A stretch of DNA of 64,000 nucleotides, from NCBI GenBank assembly GCA_022452285.1, contig JAKUNG010000019.1:1-64000 (forward strand). Reading direction: 5' to 3'. The position numbers and the translations under genes are program-made. Shown here piece after piece: positions 36,810 through 45,764 of this stretch. This DNA comes from Terriglobia bacterium. Its GTDB lineage: Bacteria; Acidobacteriota; Terriglobia; Versatilivoradales; Versatilivoraceae. Under the pieces are notes generated by a model. It did no database searches, was not told the origin of the DNA, and saw nothing but the letters and a program-made list of their open reading frames with translations. Every line of letters begins with the position of its first letter. Positions within the stretch are counted from its first letter, which is position 1.

Positions 36810-37427
36810 ATGAAAAGACTACTAATCTCTTTGTTGATTTTTCTTTTGGTGGGTACGTGTATTTGGTGGTTACAACAGTCTTCTTCTGAAGTATCCAAGC
36901 CAAATGAGTCCTGTGAAATCAATGAAACACATCTTTTTTTGAAGAAGTTAGAATTAATTTTCTCAACGAATTTACCTTCTAAAAAAGTTGTAACAGAATT
37001 TTCAGAATTAGAGATTAACACTTTTTTAAGTCAGAAAGGTGAGGAATACTTTCCTTCAGGTATTAGTCAAATACAAGTTGATTTGCAAGAGGATGTCGTT
37101 TTAGGTCAATTATTGGCGGATTTTGATAAGGTAAGGTCAAGTTTGAACCGACCCAGTAGTCCATTAGTTACTACTCTTTTAACTGGGAAACATACAGTAA
37201 AGATTGAAAGTAGAATAACTACAAAAAATGGCAGTGGTCGCTATGAAATTTTAAATGTCCTATTAAATGGTCAACAGGTCCCCAAAATTTTTGTAGACTT
37301 CCTTCTTGAAAATTATGTTTTTTCTAAGTATCCAGTTGTCAAACCTAACACTCCGTTTGATCTGCCCTTCAAGATTGAGACCATTCGTATTCAACCAGAC
37401 AGGATTATTATTAAGCAGGTTCCCTAA
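36810..37427 (+). CDS. membrane-anchored protein of unknown function
   Basis: The 205-aa product begins with one N-terminal hydrophobic segment (LLISLLIFLLVGTCIWWL), followed by an outside domain of about 180 residues. The outside part has alternating hydrophobic patterns (VTEFSELEINTFLSQKGEEY, HTVKIESRITTKNG, FKIETIRIQPDRIIIKQ) suggesting a beta-rich lipid- or protein-binding fold, similar in outline to DUF2993/YpmS-type proteins; this likeness is only tentative. ATG at 36810 with AGGAG at 36797-36801, 55 nt after lepB. Confidence 0.7.
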   Translation: MKRLLISLLIFLLVGTCIWWLQQSSSEVSKPNESCEINETHLFLKKLELIFSTNLPSKKVVTEFSELEINTFLSQKGEEYFPSGISQIQVDLQEDVVLGQLLADFDKVRSSLNRPSSPLVTTLLTGKHTVKIESRITTKNGSGRYEILNVLLNGQQVPKIFVDFLLENYVFSKYPVVKPNTPFDLPFKIETIRIQPDRIIIKQVP

Positions 37428-37493
37428 CATAGATATTCTTACCTTAAATTAATCCAATTGGTAAGTTCTACCTAATAATTTTCTAAGTTGTAT

Positions 37494-38534
37494 TCAAAGA
37501 GAATTCCAACGCCTAGGTAAAAAGAGTTTTTGATAGAAGTTTAAGGCAAATCGGTCAGTCATACCTGCTATAAAATCAGATGCATTAAGAGTTAACGGTT
37601 CTCCAGACCGTTTGTATTTTTTAGGGATTAGCACAGGGTTTTCTAGGATGTGATGATAAATATCCCCTAGAATTTTTTTAGCTTTTCTCATTTCTTCTTT
37701 GGGAATACTAAGAGCATAAACAGTTCGATAAAGAAAATGTCTTAATTCCATCATGGTCTTCAAAATTTTAGGACTCATAGTAATTCTCTCCAGTTTAATC
37801 TTCAGACTAGAGTCAATTACATCTTGAACCAAAGTATTTATTCGGAGACTATGGGTTGTACCTATATGTTGGGTCATTTCTATAGGAATGTCTGAAAATT
37901 TGATCAATCCTGATCTCAAGGCATCGTCCAAGTCGTGGTTAATATATGCAATTACATCTGCAACACGAACAACTTGACCTTCTCTAGTTGCTGGCCTACC
38001 CTTGTCTTGGCTTGTAAAGACAGCACCACTCCCCTTGGAATGTTTTAGAATGCCATCTCTGACTTCCCAGCAGAGATTAAGTCCTTGTCCTTCTCTTTCT
38101 AATTTATCTACTATGCGAAGACTTTGGAGGTAATGTTTGAAGCCACTCGGCACTATCTCATTTAAAATAGCTTCACCTGCATGTCCAAATGGTGTATGAC
38201 CCAGATCGTGGCCAAGGGCAATTGCCTCGGTCAAATCCTCATTTAGGCAAAGAGCTCTACTAATAGTTCTAGCTATCTGAGATACCTCTAGAGTATGAGT
38301 TAAACGGGTTCGGTAGTGGTCACCCTCAGGGGACAAAAAGACTTGGGTTTTGTGTTTTAACCTACGAAAAGATTTAGAGTGGAGAATTCGGTCACGGTCT
38401 CGTTGAAAAGAAGTTCGAATTGGGCAGGATACTTCTTTAATTTGACGCCCACGTGTATTCATGCTTAATGCTGCTTGGGGAGCTAATACTTTTGCTTCTC
38501 TTTTCTCTGCTTTTAGCCGAAGAGATTGTACCAT
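37494..38534 (-). CDS. dgt: deoxyguanosinetriphosphate triphosphohydrolase-like protein
   Basis: The 346-aa HD-domain protein shows RTSFQRDRDRILHSKSFRRL, KTQVFLSPEGDHYRTRLTHT, then the HD motif in LGHDLGHTPFGHAGE (metal ligands His-His-Asp). The family releases triphosphate from dNTPs, tuning dNTP pools. Its ATG overlaps the stop of the upstream TPR gene by one base (TAATG), so they are translationally coupled. Length fits the shorter dgt-like class. Confidence 0.92.
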   Translation of the reverse strand: MVQSLRLKAEKREAKVLAPQAALSMNTRGRQIKEVSCPIRTSFQRDRDRILHSKSFRRLKHKTQVFLSPEGDHYRTRLTHTLEVSQIARTISRALCLNEDLTEAIALGHDLGHTPFGHAGEAILNEIVPSGFKHYLQSLRIVDKLEREGQGLNLCWEVRDGILKHSKGSGAVFTSQDKGRPATREGQVVRVADVIAYINHDLDDALRSGLIKFSDIPIEMTQHIGTTHSLRINTLVQDVIDSSLKIKLERITMSPKILKTMMELRHFLYRTVYALSIPKEEMRKAKKILGDIYHHILENPVLIPKKYKRSGEPLTLNASDFIAGMTDRFALNFYQKLFLPRRWNSL

Positions 38535-39256
38535 TAGGGAGAGATTTTTTTTAACCGTTGTTCTGCTTCAGATGAGAACTCAGAAGATGGAAAGTCTCGA
38601 ATAACCTTTTCATAAATTTCAATAGCCCTTTTTTGATTTTTTTGGAGCTCATAAAGCCTTGCCAAATGCATCGCTGTTGTTTCACTAGGTGTTGTTAGGG
38701 CATCTCGATCAACCAGTTGCTGATAGGTCTTAGTTTCTGCCTCGAGGTCCCCAGAGTCTCTATAAACTTTAGCAAGAGCAGCGAGGGCTAAGGCTCCGTA
38801 ATCTGATTCTTCCTGACTCAGTGATTTCAACTGTATTATAGCTCCTTCAGTTCTTTTCAACTCACTGAGGCACAAACCAACATAGTATGTTGCAATTTTT
38901 CCAGCAGACCGGGTTTTATGTCGACTGGCGATCCCTTGTAATTGTTCCAATGCCTTTTGATATTTTTCTGTGGAAGTTGCAAAGGATGCGTTATTTCCTC
39001 CAGGAGGTGATCCTGCAATATCTTTGGTTACTGGAGTTCTATAAATCTCTAGTGCTAAAGCTAACTCATTTCTAGAGTTTTCTTCCTGTCGCGCTGAATA
39101 ATATAAAAACCCTAAAAAAAAGATTAGAACTACTCCAAGAAATGCCAAACTCCTCAGAAGTTGTTTCCTGTAATCAACAAAGAACTGACGGATCTTTTCT
39201 ACTAAGACCATGAAGCTGTCTTTTTCTAAAAGTTCTTGACGTGTTAACCTTGCCAA
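38534..39256 (-). CDS. YfgM-like membrane-anchored TPR protein
   Basis: The 240-aa protein has a basic N-terminus, one transmembrane helix (LLRSLAFLGVVLIFFLGFLYY, about 35-53) and then TPR-like helical pairs (KIATYYVGLCLSELKRTEGA, LALAALAKVYRDSGDLEA, ETTAMHLARLYELQKNQKRA). This matches the PF09976/YfgM architecture, periplasmic chaperone partners of the Sec translocon. It shares the TAATG junction with dgt. Confidence 0.78.
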   Translation of the reverse strand: MARLTRQELLEKDSFMVLVEKIRQFFVDYRKQLLRSLAFLGVVLIFFLGFLYYSARQEENSRNELALALEIYRTPVTKDIAGSPPGGNNASFATSTEKYQKALEQLQGIASRHKTRSAGKIATYYVGLCLSELKRTEGAIIQLKSLSQEESDYGALALAALAKVYRDSGDLEAETKTYQQLVDRDALTTPSETTAMHLARLYELQKNQKRAIEIYEKVIRDFPSSEFSSEAEQRLKKISP

Positions 39257-39627
39257 GTGTTACTCCTATTCTATTTAATTTTTGCTTGAATAAAGAATTT
39301 AGTTAATACCATTAAAAGCTCCAAAAACCTAATAGGTCTTGAATAAATAAATGCTAACAGCCTAAAGAACCGCTGTCAATTTGCTTAGGATGAACATGAG
39401 CTTATTTCATTATATTAAAGTATTGATTTAAATCAAAAATTGGAATTAGGAAAGTCTTTCAATAAACTATATCTAGAAAAGGATATCTATATTTTTTAAG
39501 AAATTAGAGAAGGTTTTCTTTTTAAAGTTTTACATACAGGGTTTACAAGCCTATCAAAACATCATTTAATTTGTGGTAAGAAAATTTTTACAATATGCCA
39601 TCAAATCTACTTTGGAGGTGCTATGCC
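39257..39627. other. 371-bp intergenic region
   Basis: AT-rich divergent region carrying the promoters of the yfgM-like gene (minus) and the DinB-family gene (plus). No ORF or RNA recognised. Confidence 0.5.
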
Positions 39628-40125
39628 ATGAGAATTGAAGATCTTTTTGATTTGTATGCTTATAACTCTTGGGCTAACGATCGTGTGAGGACATCAATTA
39701 AAATTTTAACAGAAGATGCATTTAAAGAGGATCTAGGAGGGAGTTTTGGCTCTATCCAAGGTACGATTACCCACTTAGTGTCAGCACAGTGGGCTTGGCT
39801 TAAGAGATGGCAAGGAAATTCACCCAATCAGTCTCTGCAAAAAGATCAGTTCAGCACTCCAAAAGAAGGGAATAGTCTCTGGATGGAAGTTGATATAGAT
39901 TTAACAAACTTTGTGAAGGGATTAGACAACAAAATGATTCAAGAAATAGTTTCCTACGAAACTTTAGAAGGGAAAAAACTTTCTAATTTTCTTTGGCAGG
40001 CTATGCTTCATCTTTTAAATCATTCTACTTATCACCGTGGACAGATTGCCATCCTTTTACGACAAGTTCAGGCAAAACCAAAATCTACAGATCTTATTCG
40101 CTATTACTGGGAAAAATCTGAATAG
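39628..40125 (+). CDS. DinB/YfiT-family four-helix-bundle protein
   Basis: With the ATG at 39628 (GGAGG at 39614-39618) the product is 165 aa. DinB features are LFDLYAYNSWANDRV (first helix), GSIQGTITHLVSAQWAWLKRW with the metal His, and the C-terminal LLNHSTYHRGQIAILLRQ with the HxxxH metal pair. The family includes bacillithiol- or mycothiol-dependent transferases and unknowns; the reaction here cannot be assigned. Confidence 0.85.
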   Translation: MRIEDLFDLYAYNSWANDRVRTSIKILTEDAFKEDLGGSFGSIQGTITHLVSAQWAWLKRWQGNSPNQSLQKDQFSTPKEGNSLWMEVDIDLTNFVKGLDNKMIQEIVSYETLEGKKLSNFLWQAMLHLLNHSTYHRGQIAILLRQVQAKPKSTDLIRYYWEKSE

Positions 40126-40195
40126 TGCAACTAAGTAATGACCTAAAACACCAAAGATAATCTGAATCAAAAAAACTGGAGGATTTTTAAAACCT

Positions 40196-41191
40196 ATGTT
40201 TGATGCAAGAATTTTAGGTACCGGAAGTTTTTTACCAGAAAGAATAGTGCCCAATACCGAATTAGAAGAAAAAATGGATACTTCAGATGAATGGATTCAG
40301 CAACGCACTGGGATTCGAGAGCGTCGCTATGTTGAGGAGGGAGTCGGAACTTCAGATCTAGGACTGAAAGCCTCACAACGGGCACTACGATCTGCAGGTC
40401 TTACTGCTAATGATATTGACTTTATTATCTTTGCGACTCTTAGTCCCGATTACAATTTTCCAGGATGTGGTTGTTTACTGCAGGATAAGCTAGGCATTGG
40501 AAATATTGGAGCACTCGATGTTCGTAACCAATGTACAGGTTTTATTTACAGTTTGTCTATAGCTCATCAATTTGTAAGAACTGGCACATATCAACATATC
40601 CTTGTTGTTGGGGCAGAAGTGCACTCTACAGGTCTTGAGATGCATACTCGTGGTCGAGAAGTAGCAGTTATTTTTGGAGATGGGGCTGGGGCAGTGGTAG
40701 TTGGAAAGTCAAGTAATGATCAGAGAAAAATTCTATCAAGTCACCTGCATTCAGAAGGAAAATTTGCTAAAAAGCTATGGATTGAAGCTCCATCTTCAAT
40801 TCAGCAACCTCGTTTAACAAAAGAAATGTTACAACAAGGAAGGCATTATCCCCGGATGGAGGGTCGATATGTTTTCAAGCATGCTGTAGATCGTATGCAA
40901 CAGTCAGTGCGAGAAGGCTTAGAAGCAAATAACTTGAAACTGTCGGATGTGAAACTTTTGATTCTTCATCAGGCAAATCTAAGAATATCAGAAGCGGTTG
41001 TTCGTGCCTTAAAGATTTCACCGGATCGAGTTTTCAACAACATTCAAATATATGGTAATACTACAGCTGCATCTATTCCTATTGCGTTGGATGAAGCAAC
41101 ACGTCAGGGGAAGATTGGATCAGGGGACTTAATCGTGCTAGCTGCCTTCGGTTCTGGATTTACATGGGGTGCGACAGTTTTGAAGTGGTAG
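40196..41191 (+). CDS. fabH: 3-oxoacyl-ACP synthase III
   Basis: The 331-aa thiolase-fold enzyme has the catalytic triad C113 (VRNQCTGF), H258 (LHQANLRI) and N288 (IYGNTTAAS), and starts ILGTGSFLPERIVPNTELE. It condenses acetyl-CoA with malonyl-ACP to begin fatty acid synthesis. No other fab genes are adjacent, so a specialised FabH homologue is possible. ATG at 40196, after GGAGG at 40179-40183. Confidence 0.9.
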   Translation: MFDARILGTGSFLPERIVPNTELEEKMDTSDEWIQQRTGIRERRYVEEGVGTSDLGLKASQRALRSAGLTANDIDFIIFATLSPDYNFPGCGCLLQDKLGIGNIGALDVRNQCTGFIYSLSIAHQFVRTGTYQHILVVGAEVHSTGLEMHTRGREVAVIFGDGAGAVVVGKSSNDQRKILSSHLHSEGKFAKKLWIEAPSSIQQPRLTKEMLQQGRHYPRMEGRYVFKHAVDRMQQSVREGLEANNLKLSDVKLLILHQANLRISEAVVRALKISPDRVFNNIQIYGNTTAASIPIALDEATRQGKIGSGDLIVLAAFGSGFTWGATVLKW

Positions 41192-41242
41192 GAGTATTCT
41201 TAAGAAAATCTTGTAAATTTGAGGCTTGTTGGGTAGAAGAAT

Positions 41243-42292
41243 ATGTTACTTCATTCTATTTGTTTAAAAGGTAGAGCAACAAACTTTGTTTATTGGATAG
41301 GAATCTTTTCAGTTTGCTTTATATCACTTTTGCCATCAACTGCCTTTTATGCCAAGCCTTTGGGACTAGTATTTGCTTCAGTGGCCAAAGGTAAAGAACT
41401 TTTAGTGGTAAGGGATGAGTTCATTAAACAATTAAGTCCTTTTGATAGATCTGCAAGATTAAAGGTCTCAACAGATGTTACAGAGAAAGAATTTCTTGAT
41501 TTTATAAGTAGACAAGTTCTTCCATGGCAAGTAGACGAACAAAAAATTTTTTTGAGGGCAATAAAAAGAATTGAGTTAGAATTAACAAAGTTCTGCCTCA
41601 ATTTTCCTAACACTATTTATCTAATTAAAACAACTGGTAAAGAAGAAGGGGATGCTGCCTATACTCGAGGTCAAGCAATTATTATTCCTCAAAACAGATT
41701 GGAGTCACCTCAAGAAGAATTCAATCATCTTGTTGCCCACGAACTATTCCATATCCTTTCACGTTACCAAGAGGAATTACGGGATCAACTCTATCAACTT
41801 ATTGGTTTTAAAAAATACAATAAACATTTTTTTCCGACTGAGTTAGAAGATCAAAAGATAACAAATCCTGATGCACCAATGAATCTTCATTGGATTCACA
41901 TCAAATATAAAGACAACTTTTTTTGGGCTGCCCCGATTTTATTTTCTAAAACAAAGCGGTACGATTCTCAGCAAGGAGACAGCTTTTTTCAGTATTTGGA
42001 GTTTCGATTATTATTAATATCAGCTACTAGTGACGAGTTGCCTTTAATTTTGGATGAACATGAATTCGAGCTGGTTAAGATAGAAGAAGTGTCTGGTTTT
42101 TTTGATCAGATTGGTAGAAACACCCAATATGTAATCCATCCAGAGGAAATTATAGCTGAAAACTTTGCTTTTATCGTCTTGGGGAAAAACCAGTTACCTT
42201 CTTCTATAATTTTGGAGAAAATTAGAGTTTTGCTGAAAAAGAGTTCCAACAAATGTAGCAATCCTCAGTCTTTAAAAACAAGATCTTTCTAA
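41243..42292 (+). CDS. secreted putative zinc metalloprotease of unknown family
   Basis: The 349-aa protein has a hydrophobic N-terminal segment (IGIFSVCFISLLPSTAFYA) acting as signal or anchor, and an HELFH motif (H166, E167, H170) in VAHELFHILSRYQ, the zincin HExxH pattern. A candidate third ligand is not obvious (possible HWIHIKYKD region near 215). The C-terminal part is probably beta-rich. I do not recognise the family. It follows fabH by 51 nt. Confidence 0.65.
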   Translation: MLLHSICLKGRATNFVYWIGIFSVCFISLLPSTAFYAKPLGLVFASVAKGKELLVVRDEFIKQLSPFDRSARLKVSTDVTEKEFLDFISRQVLPWQVDEQKIFLRAIKRIELELTKFCLNFPNTIYLIKTTGKEEGDAAYTRGQAIIIPQNRLESPQEEFNHLVAHELFHILSRYQEELRDQLYQLIGFKKYNKHFFPTELEDQKITNPDAPMNLHWIHIKYKDNFFWAAPILFSKTKRYDSQQGDSFFQYLEFRLLLISATSDELPLILDEHEFELVKIEEVSGFFDQIGRNTQYVIHPEEIIAENFAFIVLGKNQLPSSIILEKIRVLLKKSSNKCSNPQSLKTRSF

Positions 42293-42581
42293 AATATAAA
42301 ACCTTTATTTTTGACATTTTTTCAATACTTTAAATTCTCTGCTTAAAATTTAGGTTAAGAGTTATTAATTTTTCTATCATAAATAATAGTTTGAGTTCTA
42401 AAAGAGTAAAGCGATCTAATTAATGATTAATTGCATGGAAGTTAGTGTAATGAGCTAACATTAGAAGCAATTTACAAGGTCTTAATTGGTATGCTAATCT
42501 CCATGATGATGTTGGTAGGTTTATTACTATTTTTCTTGTGACTTAGGGTTTTAAAAATTTGTTTGGTTAGTAGCCAAAATG

Positions 42582-42671
42582 AGCCGGAGTGGCGGAATTG
42601 GCAGACGCACTAGACTCAAAATCTAGCGTGGGTTACCCCACGTGGGGGTTCAAGTCCCCCCTCCGGCACCA
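42582..42671 (+). tRNA. tRNA-Leu (anticodon CAA)
   Basis: Acceptor arm GCCGGAG pairs with CTCCGGC. The D arm contains GGCGGAATTGGCAGACGC, and the anticodon stem CTAGA/TCTAG holds loop CTCAAAA (anticodon CAA). The long type II variable arm CGTGGG/CCCACG follows, then T arm GGGGG-TTCAAGT-CCCCC. The 3' CCA is encoded (to 42671). It reads UUG codons, notable since UUG is also a common start codon here. It stands alone. Confidence 0.95.
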
Positions 42672-42786
42672 GTAGTAGAATTAACTAGAATACAGGAAGA
42701 TTTGTCAAAAATATGGACAAGAAAATGTCTATTATCTAGATTTGATTCCACCCATAAGGAATGTCTGAAATTAAAACTGAGAGTTT

Positions 42787-43269
42787 TTGAGTTACTCATT
42801 CAGTTTTCTTAACTTTCAAAAATTGAAAGAATATTTTTTAAAAAGAAAAACTTGGTTACCAAAGGATTTAGAAGAAGTCTTTGCTTTTTTCTCTGAACCA
42901 AGAAATTTGGAAGAAATAACACCTCCCTGGTTGCAGTTTAAGGTTCTGAAAACCACTGTTTGTTCAATGGCAGAAGGTGCTTTAATCGATTACAGTTTAA
43001 AGATTCATGGTATACCTCTGCAATGGCAAAGTGAAATTACTGGCTGGGATCCACCCCACTGTTTTGTGGACCAGCAGCGCAGAGGTCCCTATAGATTTTG
43101 GGTACATGAACATCGATTCGTAGCAAAGGATGGAGGGACCTTGGCAGAGGACTTTGTCCGGTATGGTGTTTCAGGAGGATGGTTAGTCAATAAATTATTA
43201 GTTGCACCAGATCTACAACGAATTTTCAATTATCGAGAAAATCAGCTGGTTGCCCATTTTTCTGATTAA
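42787..43269 (+). CDS. SRPBCC-family protein
   Basis: The 160-aa product has the SRPBCC pattern found in many bacterial proteins labelled cell-division inhibitor or cyclase/dehydrase: EEVFAFFSEPRNLEEITPPWL, GALIDYSLKIHGIPLQWQSEI, WDPPHCFVDQQRRGPYRFW and HRFVAKDGGT. The fold forms a hydrophobic cavity; no enzymatic role is established. The TTG start at 42787 is uncertain, since later TTG codons in the frame (for example 42823) could serve. Nothing like an upstream Shine-Dalgarno is strong. Confidence 0.82.
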   Translation: MSYSFSFLNFQKLKEYFLKRKTWLPKDLEEVFAFFSEPRNLEEITPPWLQFKVLKTTVCSMAEGALIDYSLKIHGIPLQWQSEITGWDPPHCFVDQQRRGPYRFWVHEHRFVAKDGGTLAEDFVRYGVSGGWLVNKLLVAPDLQRIFNYRENQLVAHFSD

Positions 43270-43327
43270 GATGATTCTTTCTTTTAAATAGATCTAGTTT
43301 TGAGATCTTCAAAGAAAAACATTCCAT

Positions 43328-43528
43328 TCAATTCCCTCTGGAGAACAAATAAGAGTAGATAATTTTTAACAAAACTAAGACAAAAATAAGTACAAAAATC
43401 CAAAAGATAAATGTCCAAATTATCCTTAGAACAAAATAACCAAATAGAACTAACCCACAACCAATACAGATCAGTTTTAACATCCCTAACTTAAATGGCA
43501 ACCATTTGTTTACATTGTGTAATGACAT
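43328..43528 (-). CDS. small membrane protein
   Basis: A 66-aa frame whose product has two hydrophobic stretches, LGMLKLICIGCGLVLFGYFV and LRIIWTFIFWIFVLIFVLVLL, with basic flanks. On the minus strand AAAGGATG lies 5-12 nt before the ATG, a fair ribosome-binding site. It is convergent with the SRPBCC gene and divergent from the prohibitin gene. Supported only by the start context and the membrane pattern. Confidence 0.5.
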   Translation of the reverse strand: MSLHNVNKWLPFKLGMLKLICIGCGLVLFGYFVLRIIWTFIFWIFVLIFVLVLLKIIYSYLFSRGN

Positions 43529-43713
43529 TGTTTCATCCTTTTAATAATAAAACTTACATGAAAAACAAATCTTCTGCCAAGAAGCATTTTTGTTTTGTGG
43601 CGGAATAGTCTATGAAAAAGCTGCCCTTCTGGTTAAGAGTAACGTAAAATACCCTATTAGTGTTAAGTTCAGTCTTTTTATGAGTAAAAAGTTTTCAGAA
43701 AAGGAGATGTCTT

Positions 43714-44550
43714 ATGGAGAAGTACGTTGGACAAGAATTCGGACTGCCATCTGGATTAGGTAAAAAGCTTTTAGGTGTCGTAGTGGTCATTGTTGTTTTG
43801 AGTGTGCTGGGTGGATCCTTTGGGACTGTGGGTGCAGGTGAGAGAGGTGTTTTACTTCGTTTTGGAGCTGTCACCGGAAAGATTCTTGATGAGGGACTCT
43901 ATTTAAAAGTTCCTTTTATGGAAGATGTGGTTTTAATGTCTACTCAAATAATGAAATATACTGCTCCCGCAACCTCTTCAAGTCAGGATTTACAGGTGGT
44001 CAGTACCGAGGTCACATTAAATTATCAGTTAGATGGCAATCAAGTTGCAGAGATTTATCGTAGCTTGAGGAGAGATTATGAATATAGAGTAATTCAACCG
44101 TATATTCAGGAAGCTGTCAAATCAACCACGGCAAACTATAATGCCGAGGAATTAATCACACAAAGACCAGCCGTTAGGAATGCCCTTCAACAGGTAGTCT
44201 CCGAGCGTCTCAAGCCTCTTGGTATGAATGTGGTCCAGTTATCAATTACTGACTTTCAATTTTCATCGGCTTTTCAACAGGCAATTGAAGCTAAGGTTAC
44301 AGCTGTACAGCAGGCTTTAGAGGCAGAGAATGCATTGCAGCGTGTAGAGTTTGAAGCCAAACAACAAGTTGCACGGGCAAGAGCTGAAGCTGAAGGATTG
44401 AGATTGCAGAAAGCAAATATAACTAAAGATTTGATCGAGCTGCGGAAAATTGAAGTTCAGGGAGCTGCAGTGGATAAATGGAATGGAGTGATGCCAACGG
44501 TCGTTACTAGTGGCGGTCCAGTTCCCATGCTAGATGTGTTTTCTAAGTAA
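43714..44550 (+). CDS. prohibitin-family (SPFH/Band 7) membrane protein
   Basis: The 278-aa protein has an N-terminal transmembrane helix (LLGVVVVIVVLSVLGGSFGTV), then the SPFH domain (AGERGVLLRFGAVTGKILDEG, LNYQLDGNQVAEIYRSL, QAAVRNAL-like RPAVRNALQQVVSERLKPLG, VQLSITDFQFSSAFQQAIE), and a long C-terminal coiled coil (KVTAVQQALEAENALQRVEF). Prohibitin-like proteins oligomerise on the membrane and guard proteases such as FtsH. AAAGGAG at 43699-43705 precedes the ATG. Confidence 0.88.
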   Translation: MEKYVGQEFGLPSGLGKKLLGVVVVIVVLSVLGGSFGTVGAGERGVLLRFGAVTGKILDEGLYLKVPFMEDVVLMSTQIMKYTAPATSSSQDLQVVSTEVTLNYQLDGNQVAEIYRSLRRDYEYRVIQPYIQEAVKSTTANYNAEELITQRPAVRNALQQVVSERLKPLGMNVVQLSITDFQFSSAFQQAIEAKVTAVQQALEAENALQRVEFEAKQQVARARAEAEGLRLQKANITKDLIELRKIEVQGAAVDKWNGVMPTVVTSGGPVPMLDVFSK

Positions 44551-44954
44551 AGGTCATTAAATAGTATAGAGCTAGTCCAAACGGATTATAATTTTCTTCT
44601 CCTTTAGGGTTTGTTCTTCAGTTTTATTCCTATTCTATTTTAAGCTGAATAGACATGTTTTGGGTTCATAGTAGTTAACTATGATCCTAAAAACATGTCT
44701 ATTTCCTTAGTGGTCGTCTATAAGGTGCAGTGAGCTACCATATTGACGTGCAGTTTCTTGTTAAGGTTCTCAATGAGATGGCAATTGAAAGTAATGTCAA
44801 GAGCTGGTTGTATTTATTGACAAAACTCTACACAAAATTTACGTATTCTTAACAACTTCGTTTTCAGATTTGTCGTCTAATAGAGTAAGACATAACAAAT
44901 AATTTTTTTGGGCTTTAGATAATGCCCAAAGTTTAAAATAAGGAGGTAAATCTC
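44551..44954. other. 404-bp intergenic region with palindrome
   Basis: Apart from the 44648-44703 palindrome, this AT-rich stretch contains no credible ORF. Its right end carries AAGGAGG at 44940-44946, the ribosome-binding site of the Spy-like gene. Confidence 0.5.
44648..44703. repeat. long imperfect palindrome / stem-loop after the prohibitin gene
   Basis: AATAGACATGTTTT on the left matches AAAACATGTCTATT on the right, and the inner CATAGT (44667-44672) pairs with ACTATG (44678-44683) around loop AGTTA. In total about 25 bp pair with one bulge and one mismatch. It lies about 100 nt after the prohibitin stop. It could be a terminator, a transcript-stabilising structure, or a remnant of a mobile palindrome. 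Confidence 0.8.
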
Positions 44955-45554
44955 ATGAATTTGATCTCAAACATAGCAAAGAAATGGGGTACAGTTTTTA
45001 CTCTTTTAGTGGCTTTAGTTTTTTTGATGCAATCTGCCTTTGCCCAAAGGGATGGAAACATTCCTAGCTTTAAGGATGAAGAGCGCCGTGGTCCTGGTTT
45101 TCGTGGTGGACGTGTTAATAAAGGACCAGGAGGGTTTAAAGGCAAGAGAAAACGGGGATCAAGAGGACCTCGTCGTGGTGGATTTGGTAAGGATGCTATG
45201 ATGAGTGACCTGATGATTGAATATCTTGGAATAACAGAGGCTCAGTTAGCTGATATGCAAACTTTTAAAAGAGCAGCTGCTGAACAATCCAGGCCCATCC
45301 ATGAACAAATTAGAAACAATAAACGAACTTTGAGACGAGCAATGGCTGCTGGAGACATGGTACAGATTGATACTCTGGCTGCTCAGCTAGGTCAGCTTCA
45401 GGGTCAACTTATAGCTATTGGCAGTAAGGCTAGAGTGGAAATAGGCAATGTATTAACAGTTGAGCAAAAAGATAAAAAGAAGCAATTAGGAGAGAAACGA
45501 AAGTCTAGAATGAAAAGTCGTAGGGGGAAATTTAGAGAAGGTTTAAGAAAGTAG
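44955..45554 (+). CDS. Spy/CpxP-like periplasmic protein with RGG-rich segment
   Basis: The 199-aa protein has a signal peptide (TVFTLLVALVFLMQSAFAQ). A basic, Arg/Gly-rich low-complexity stretch follows (about 43-75: RRGPGFRGGRVNKGPGGF, KRKRGSRGPRRGGFG), then an LTxxQ-like helical region (YLGITEAQLADMQTFKR to VLTVEQKDKKKQL) typical of Spy/CpxP chaperones, and a very basic tail. Family members respond to envelope stress or metals. ATG at 44955 with AAGGAGG; a strong terminator follows, so it is a single-gene unit. Confidence 0.75.
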   Translation: MNLISNIAKKWGTVFTLLVALVFLMQSAFAQRDGNIPSFKDEERRGPGFRGGRVNKGPGGFKGKRKRGSRGPRRGGFGKDAMMSDLMIEYLGITEAQLADMQTFKRAAAEQSRPIHEQIRNNKRTLRRAMAAGDMVQIDTLAAQLGQLQGQLIAIGSKARVEIGNVLTVEQKDKKKQLGEKRKSRMKSRRGKFREGLRK

Positions 45555-45631
45555 TTTAAAAAGAAGCTAATAATAATCAGGAACATCAATTATTAAGCAG
45601 GGATTATTCTCAGAGTCGTTTGTTAGAATGC

Positions 45632-45681
45632 CGGTAGCTATTAAGCTAAGTTAGATCTTAATAGCTACCGATATCTTTTTT
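45632..45681 (+). terminator. rho-independent terminator of the Spy-like gene
   Basis: A perfect 14-bp stem, CGGTAGCTATTAAG (45632-45645) with CTTAATAGCTACCG (45657-45670), has an 11-nt loop and is followed by ATATCTTTTTT. It lies 78 nt after the stop codon. Confidence 0.9.
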
Positions 45682-45764
45682 AGAAGAAATGAAGTGGTTC
45701 AAGAATCAATATTTTGTAGGATTCCTTCCAAACTAAAGTAAAAAATAGACAAAATGAGGTTTCA

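Noticed and set aside
42582..42671. tRNA-Leu as an integration site of a genomic island
   Set aside because: No integrase gene and no partial copy of the tRNA 3' end were seen in the following 6 kb.
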